Source: Strigamia acuminata
Taxonomy: Eukaryota; Arthropoda; Chilopoda; Geophilomorpha; Linotaeniidae
Direction of reading: 5' to 3'
DNA length: 45,000 nucleotides
Assembly (NCBI GenBank): GCA_949358305.1
Contig: CASHSZ010000128.1
Coordinates: 57,501 to 102,500 of the forward strand
The notes beneath the pieces are model-generated. The model made no database searches. It saw nothing but the letters and a program-made list of their open reading frames with translations, and was not told the DNA's origin. Positions 44,791 to 45,000 of this stretch are shown here, piece by piece (within the stretch, counting starts at the first letter, position 1; each line of letters opens with the position of its first letter). The position numbers and the translations under genes were made by a program.

Positions 44791-45000
44791 TCAATATTCG
44801 ATCGAAGAATTTCCGTCGTCGCCACCGCCGCCGTCGGCCGCCCCCTCGTCGCCCTCGGTCTCGTCCGCATAGTCGTCCGCCATCGGGTCCGTGTCATCGT
44901 CCACCATCTCCACCGGCTCCACCGGCTCCAACGGCTCCACCGTCTCCACCCGCTCCGCCGCTTCCAGCAACCTCCCCTGCATTTCCTCCAGCATCCTCTC
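44791..45000 (-). CDS. Gene H: C-terminal part of an acidic protein (cut by window edge)
   Basis: A minus-strand frame is open from the window edge to the TGA at 44791-44793. It reads MLEEMQGRLLEAAERVETVE, then Val-Glu-Pro repeats (VEPLEPVEPVEMV), then an Asp/Glu/Gly-rich tail ending GNSSIEY. The start lies beyond 45000; the ATG at 44994 need not be the true start. Composition resembles the acidic proteins E and A. Confidence 0.5.
   Translation of the reverse strand, partial: ERMLEEMQGRLLEAAERVETVEPLEPVEPVEMVDDDTDPMADDYADETEGDEGAADGGGGDDGNSSIEY

Overview
The window looks like nuclear DNA from an animal, probably an invertebrate. The evidence is that every convincing gene is split by short GT-AG introns with pyrimidine-rich acceptors. 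Microsatellites are very abundant, above all (ATAA)n/(TTTA)n. Tandem satellites fill about a quarter of the window. There is one piggyBac-type transposase-derived gene. I see no operons, ribosome binding sites, CRISPR arrays, rRNA or intact tRNA genes. I cannot name the species.

Layout. (1) 0.25-5.1 kb, minus strand: a 14-exon gene (gene A) for a roughly 1060-residue, mostly disordered protein ending in a pair of unusual C2H2-type fingers. (2) 6.6-9.5 kb, minus strand: two small paralogues (genes B and C) that are little more than this finger pair, separated by a large inverted repeat. (3) 9.8-21.5 kb: a GC-rich satellite built on the palindrome CGGGCCGTTAACGGCCCG. It is interrupted by two islands with inverted ends (10.26-13.68 and 14.58-16.44 kb) and from 16.7 to 20.5 kb is organised as a higher-order repeat with 90-bp AT-rich spacers. 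(4) 22.0-22.8 kb, minus strand: a small acidic-protein gene (E). (5) 23.6-30.05 kb: ten tandem units of about 0.6 kb, each with a conserved frame, a variable core and a UUCG-capped hairpin followed by AAAT repeats. (6) 31.3-34.9 kb, plus strand: gene D, a fourth member of the finger-pair family with a coiled coil, 13 copies of an 8-residue repeat, an RS domain and a PHD-like finger. (7) 35.5-36.8 and 41.7-43.0 kb: two arrays of three tRNA-headed, Pol III-type units with a conserved two-hairpin 3' part. They bracket the piggyBac-derived gene (37.1-39.6 kb, plus) and a coiled-coil protein gene F (39.9-41.5 kb, minus). (8) 43.6-45 kb: an Ala-rich protein gene G (plus) and the C-terminal end of an acidic-protein gene H (minus, cut by the window edge).

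The strongest biological signals are a lineage-specific double-finger gene family (A, B, C, D) with shared intron positions, and two sets of tandem, structured, probably non-coding elements whose hairpins keep pairing despite base changes. Exon models come from reading splice sites and frames by eye. Phases are consistent through each gene, but no transcript data were available.
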